A DNA stretch of 64,000 nucleotides from Planctomycetaceae bacterium (GTDB taxonomy: Bacteria > Planctomycetota > Planctomycetia > Planctomycetales > Planctomycetaceae). Made by a program: the position numbers and the translations under genes. This document shows, in pieces, positions 61,501 through 64,000 of the stretch (position 1 is its first letter; every line of letters begins with the position of its first letter). Below the pieces are notes generated by a model, which saw only the letters and a list, made by a program, of their open reading frames with translations, had not been told where the DNA came from and did no database searches. Where the stretch lies: positions 62,001-126,000 of the forward strand of contig JAWKUA010000007.1 of assembly GCA_041398785.1 (NCBI GenBank). The letters run 5' to 3'.

Positions 61501-61839
61501 CCGTTCGTTGACCACCTGACGGTCATTGTAGATGTCGGTGCCCCAGTCGAACTCGACATAGACCACGGAAATGCCGACTCCCGACGAACTGCGCACCGCC
61601 TGAACTCCGTTGGCTCCGTTCATCGCGGTTTCAATCGGGAAGGTGATCAGGGTTTCGACTTCTTCCGGCGCCAGTCCCGGGGCTTCGGTCATGATGACAA
61701 CGCGCGGACGATTCAGATCCGGAAACACATCGATCTGCGCCCGCGTCGCCTGCCACGTTCCGTACCCAACCAAAAACAACGCCACCGCAACCACAAGCAG
61801 CCGCTGACGAAGTGCAAATCTGATAATGGAATTCAGCAT
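58519..61839 (-). CDS. Heavy-metal RND efflux pump (CusA/CzcA family)
   Basis: 1106 aa with the 12-helix RND layout and two large periplasmic loops. Family marks: QIDVFPDLNRPRVVIMTEAP and APEEVETLITFPIETAMNG (HME-RND), SSIMGQILMLGMWEE, RTLADWVVRQRLLTIPGVSQ, GELVDDAIVDVENIFRRLRD in TM4 (proton relay Asp), and ERDFLPPFNEGAIQLNVVLP. It drives cation export across the inner membrane and periplasm with an adaptor and OMF partner. Between LGMWEE and LRTLADW there is an extra ~30-residue stretch (GRELGVEGRGESQSNVRTLN AQLSTADS) not found in other members. It is encoded by repeat-like DNA. The adaptor gene lies upstream, but a four-helix-bundle gene is inserted between them. Confidence 0.95.
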   Translation of the reverse strand: MLNSIIRFALRQRLLVVAVALFLVGYGTWQATRAQIDVFPDLNRPRVVIMTEAPGLAPEEVETLITFPIETAMNGANGVQAVRSSSGVGISVVYVEFDWGTDIYNDRQVVNERLQLIQDRMPPGVSPTLAPISSIMGQILMLGMWEEGRELGVEGRGESQSNVRTLNAQLSTADSLRLRTLADWVVRQRLLTIPGVSQVFTMGGGRKQFQVLVDPDAMLRFGVTLPQVRLAVQNSNENATGGYLDEQGPSELLVRALGRVQSIEDLQKVVVTIRDGQSVALGQIARVIEGAQVKRGDSAAYVRVEQDTLAKRNVESRGDSESLVSPDRETANADVWSGGPAVILTINKQPGADTRRVTTDIMNAIDDLRSALPAGLRIEPLYMQKSFIDRAVANVVEALRDGGILVVIILFLFLLNLRTTFITLTAIPLSLVMTAIVFAFFGLSINTMTLGGLAVAIGELVDDAIVDVENIFRRLRDNRRSADPKPALLVVFQASVEIRNSIVFGTMIVILVFVPLFALSGMEGRLFAPLGVAYIVSILSSLVVSLTVTPVLSYWLLGRQKLNEQKHEQDGLLLRCIKRIGEIVIRFSLRLPALNLAVTVAAVIVAGWFAVSLERDFLPPFNEGAIQLNVVLPPGTSLQTSNDIGHRVEQRLRQIEDVVKFVRRTGRAELDEHAEGVNMSEIIIELNPDSPRSREQQLDEIREAMADIPGIVTAVEQPIAHLISHMLSGVKAQIGIKIYGDDLDLLRRGAARMEAAIRPVPGVTDLLVEPQVTIPQLRIELDRDKLLLYGLTPVEVNQFIETAMNGQVVSEVLTGQRTFDLLIRLDENYREDLQALRRLTIDLRDGGKLPLEAVARIYESGGPNTINRENVRRRIVLQCNVSDRGVVDVVRDIKQRVQPVVASLPSGYFVEYSGQFESQQSASRVIGALFGVSLIGVFLVLFSMFRSINLSLQVMAALPMAFIGSVAALVVTGQTLTIAAMVGFISLAGIASRNGILLLNHYLHLVRYEGESWTKDMIVRAGLERLAPVLMTALTSGIGLVPLVLAAGEPGKEILYPVATVILGGLISSTLLDFFVHPALFWLFGLKEAERVVTDAKSEAALTEIS
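61309..61404 (-). repeat. Heptamer-like repeat DNA inserted in frame in the RND gene
   Basis: On the minus strand the segment is made of GGTCGAGAGC, GAGTCGAGGGTCGAGG and, further in, CTCTCAACGCTCAACTCTCAAC blocks. These are the same style of GAGTCGA/GAGTTGA heptamers that flank the four-helix-bundle gene at 61878-62240. It adds about 32 codons without breaking the frame. Confidence 0.65.
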
Positions 61840-61850
61840 TGGGGAAAGTC

Positions 61851-61873
61851 CGGAGTCGAGAGTCGAGAGTACG
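61851..61873. repeat. GAGTCGA heptamer repeat between pump and four-helix-bundle gene
   Basis: GTCCGGAGTCGAGAGTCGAGAG is a near-tandem GAGTCGA/GAGAGTC run immediately downstream of the four-helix-bundle stop. A matching GAGTCGAGTTGAGAGTTGAGG run (minus strand, about 62250-62270) lies just upstream of that gene. Together they bracket the gene like boundary repeats. Confidence 0.6.
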
Positions 61874-61877
61874 GTGC

Positions 61878-62240
61878 TTACTTCGTTTCGGTTTTCAAAC
61901 TGGTTCGAAGCCCACTGAGCATTCGTGCCAGTTCGTCGGCGTCGCGATAGACCGCATCAAAGCCTGATTCGGAGACCCAGCCTCGCCGCCTTGTGATCAC
62001 CATTTCGGAGACGACTTCCATGACAGATCCGTACGCAATCTCGACGAATCGTGCGAAATCCGGGTTGGTTCCGCGGCCGCTTCCTTCGGCAATGTTTGCT
62101 GAGACCGATACCGCTGCGCGACGGAGCTGGCTGGTCAGTCCAAATCGCTCATCAACCGGAAAATGATTTGTGGCCTCGTAAATGTTGTCAGCAAGCTCCA
62201 CCGCCGTCTGCCAAACAATCAGCTTCTCGAAGCGAAACAT
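61878..62240 (-). CDS. Four-helix-bundle protein (S23/IVS family) inside the efflux locus
   Basis: 120 aa from ATG 62238-62240 (MFRFEKLIVWQTAVELADNI). A TTG start 21 bp upstream would fall inside repeat DNA and is not preferred. It matches the S23 family: FRFEKLIVWQTAVELADNIY, NHFPVDERFGLTSQLRRAAV, SVSANIAEGSGRGTNPDFAR, FVEIAYGSVMEVVSEMVITR and RDADELARMLSGLRTSLK. It is of the SANIAEGSGR subgroup, whereas 1117-1503 is the SGTAIGAL/ALKEANETEYW subgroup. It separates the RND pump from its adaptor, in the same orientation, and is bracketed by GAGTCGA/GAGTTGA repeats; the upstream repeat even supplies the GAGG ribosome site. This looks like an inserted module. Biochemical role unknown. Confidence 0.88.
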   Translation of the reverse strand: MFRFEKLIVWQTAVELADNIYEATNHFPVDERFGLTSQLRRAAVSVSANIAEGSGRGTNPDFARFVEIAYGSVMEVVSEMVITRRRGWVSESGFDAVYRDADELARMLSGLRTSLKTETK

Positions 62241-62287
62241 CTCAATATCCTCAACTCTCAACTCGACTCAATGACTATCGCCAATGA

Positions 62288-63855
62288 CTATGCGCGTGCA
62301 GGTCCGCTCCGCCGCCGGACTGGTTTCGCAGAGTCATTTGCATCTGGTGAGCGCGGCATGGCAATGACGTCGCCGGGAAACAGAGAACCGTCGTTGGCGA
62401 CTACCGTTGAGTACTGGTCGCGGTACTGAACATGCACCGGGACGCGGTCAAAATGGCTGCCGTTCTGCCGGAAGACGAACGACTCGTGCCTTCGCGAGCG
62501 ATCGCTTCCACCGGCAGCACGATCTGTTCCGGCCATTCCTCAACCGGTACTCGAAGCTGGAGTCGCTGGCCGGGAAGGTATCGCCATTCCACATAGCGAT
62601 TGCCGTCGGATCGCTTGTCGCGTGTGATTTCGTTGGGCAGCCGGACGTAAAAGTGAAGCGTCCGGGAATCCGTGTTGACCTGATTCGCCAGATATTCAAT
62701 GTCCAGGCCGGTGACTTCGTGTCTGAGTTCGCCGGGTTGATCAAAGATCGCGTCGACCTTCCAGTCGTTTTCGGATGCCCGGCGAAGCTGGCTGATGTCC
62801 TGTTCGAACGCCAGCCCTTCAATGAACAGTTCTTCGTAGTCCGCAAGAATGCACAGCATTTCTCCGGCGCTGACCGACTGTCCCTTGTGAACGCTCATTT
62901 CCTGAACGACGAGTGGTCCGGTGTGGTCGCTGTGGTCTTCTTCGTCGTGCTGTGAGCGAACACGGCCGGAGTTGGTTCCTGCTGCGAATTCGCTGCCGCG
63001 ATTGCCGCCGTTCTGCGAAGGCAGTGAAGTCGGCTGGAACGGCTGGCCGGAAAGCATGAGTTCATCATGGCTGTGATCGTCGACCGAAGGCGCAAAGATC
63101 TGCAGTTCACGAAGAAGCCGCCGGGCAGCTTCAATCTGCTGAATCTGTGCTTCCGAAAGCCCGTGCAGCCGCAGCGCCTCCCGCTGAGCCTGCAGCGACG
63201 ATACCAGCTTGTCGCTGGCGTACTGGCGTTCCAGCAGTGTTCGGCGAGGAACGACACCGCTTTGTGTAGCGTCGGACAGGCGCGCGATCTCACGCCGCTC
63301 GACATCCAGTTCCCCCAGCGTCATCACAAACGTTGTCTGCGCCTGCACAAGATCTTCGTGAGTCAGCCGGATCTGAAACAGCAGCGTTCCCGGTTCAACG
63401 GCTTCGCCCTGGACGACGTGCGCGTGCGTGATGACGCCGGTCATGGGTGTCGCCACCTGCACGCGAGTGCGCCCGGGCCGTTCCGCAACGATCGCCGGCA
63501 CCGTAATCGACCTGCGAAACGTCTGCAGGCTGACGGGCCGAAGCGTGTCCGCCGTCAGGCCGATGTTGCGAAGCGCCTGGTCCGATAGTTCCAGCGACTC
63601 GGTCTCCTCATGACCGGCGTGGGCTGCGTGATCGTGGCCTGAATGATCGTGGCTGGCATGAGCATCCGGTTCTTCTCCGTGGCCGTCAGCATCCGCCGCC
63701 GCGCCGGTCGGCCGGAACGACGCGATCACGCGCTGCACCCAGGTGTTGGCCACCGGTACCCAGGTATTCCTGGAAACTCCGGCCGCGATCGCAATCACCG
63801 CCGACGTCACGATCAAGAGCCACTTGACGGAGATTTTCCTGAGTACGTTGTTCAT
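62288..63855 (-). CDS. RND efflux periplasmic adaptor (CusB/CzcB family), frameshifted near its C-terminus
   Basis: From ATG 63853-63855: one membrane helix (WLLIVTSAVIAIAAGVSRNT), a His/Asp-rich segment (GHGEEPDAHASHDHSGHDHA) likely to bind metal, then the adaptor core. The core shows RRSITVPAIVAERPGRTRVQ (barrel-sandwich), a helical hairpin (DLVQAQTTFVMTLGELDVER ... LVSSLQAQREALRLHGLSEA), a second His/Asp patch (HDEEDHSDHTG) and a beta-barrel. At VEAIAREG (about 62485) the frame slips: the original frame stops at 62401 with non-family residues. Family sequence (ESFVFRQNGSHFDRVPVHVQ, then STVVANDGSLFPGDVIAM) continues in another frame to 62288. One indel restores it. It should link the pump to an outer-membrane channel encoded further upstream. 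Confidence 0.88.
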
Positions 63856-64000
63856 CGTCTGAGGCTTCCGACTGGAGAACGACGCGGGATTTCGCGCCGG
63901 TTGGAAATGATTCACGTGCAATGCTGCGCGTCGATGAGAACATCCGCACGCAGGGCCGCAGCCGACCAGCAAGTCAGTTGACGTGGTCGCCGGGACTCTC
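63856..64000. other. Window end, upstream of the adaptor gene
   Basis: 145 bp before the window edge. A minus-strand frame entering from the right edge reads ESPGDHVN then a stop at about 63974-63976. This could be the C-terminus of the expected outer-membrane channel gene (CusC/TolC type), but eight residues cannot prove it. No hairpin or promoter seen. Confidence 0.25.

Overview
The window is GC-rich bacterial chromosome, almost certainly from a member of the Planctomycetota. Lineage-typical content includes a DUF1571 exported protein, a squalene-cyclase-repeat protein with an N-terminal membrane anchor, large VWA membrane proteins, two Hanks-type Ser/Thr kinases of planctomycete architecture (one fused to TPRs, one to a degenerate receiver), a two-haem peroxidase-like protein, a secreted NPFADQ-type protein, 23S-IVS-type four-helix-bundle genes and short divergent gene groups rather than long operons. 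No rRNA, tRNA, CRISPR array or insertion-sequence transposase was found.

Layout. (1) 1-9.5 kb is an accessory region: a Fic enzyme cut by the window edge, a four-helix-bundle gene, a nested inverted-repeat element, and then a run of + strand genes broken by many small frameshifts. Read across the breaks, these include a CHAT-domain (caspase-like) protease gene of about 2.9 kb, coupled by an ATGA overlap to an intact 110-aa gene, with a triplicated 183-bp segment near its 5' end. A peptidoglycan-binding/M35 (aspzincin) metallopeptidase gene follows. (2) 10-16 kb: DUF1571 protein, M24 peptidase, a very short kinase-like protein and a LolCDE-type ABC exporter. (3) 16-29.5 kb: lysS, csrA with a strong terminator, a Gfo/Idh/MocA oxidoreductase, mutY (frameshifted), a prenyltransferase-repeat protein, two paralogous small membrane proteins, a Rieske/DegT pair, obgE, ispH, a DUF4870 protein and a Uma2 protein.

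(4) 29.7-42.5 kb: PLP aminotransferase, citrate synthase, NagA, Ser/Thr kinase with a degenerate receiver, VWA membrane protein, ruvA, and a tight HAD/unknown/PfkB-kinase operon ending in two look-alike hairpins. (5) 42.5-50 kb: two-haem peroxidase-like protein plus DoxX protein (ATGA-coupled), a LuxR-type regulator and its histidine kinase, a DUF3592 protein and an old-yellow-enzyme homologue. (6) 50-64 kb: RsbW-like ATPase, Ser/Thr kinase-TPR protein, an orphan RbsA/MglA-type ABC ATPase, a secreted protein, a beta-phosphoglucomutase-like HAD, and a CusA/CusB-type heavy-metal efflux pair split by a four-helix-bundle gene whose flanks carry heptamer-like GAGTTGA/GAGTCGA repeats.

The middle is housekeeping or envelope biology and its reading frames are clean. 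The left 9.5 kb and the efflux locus at the right are where gene decay (or assembly indels), repeats and possible conflict or effector genes concentrate. Whether the frameshifts are biological or assembly errors cannot be decided from this sequence alone, and this is the main limit on interpreting the CHAT locus.
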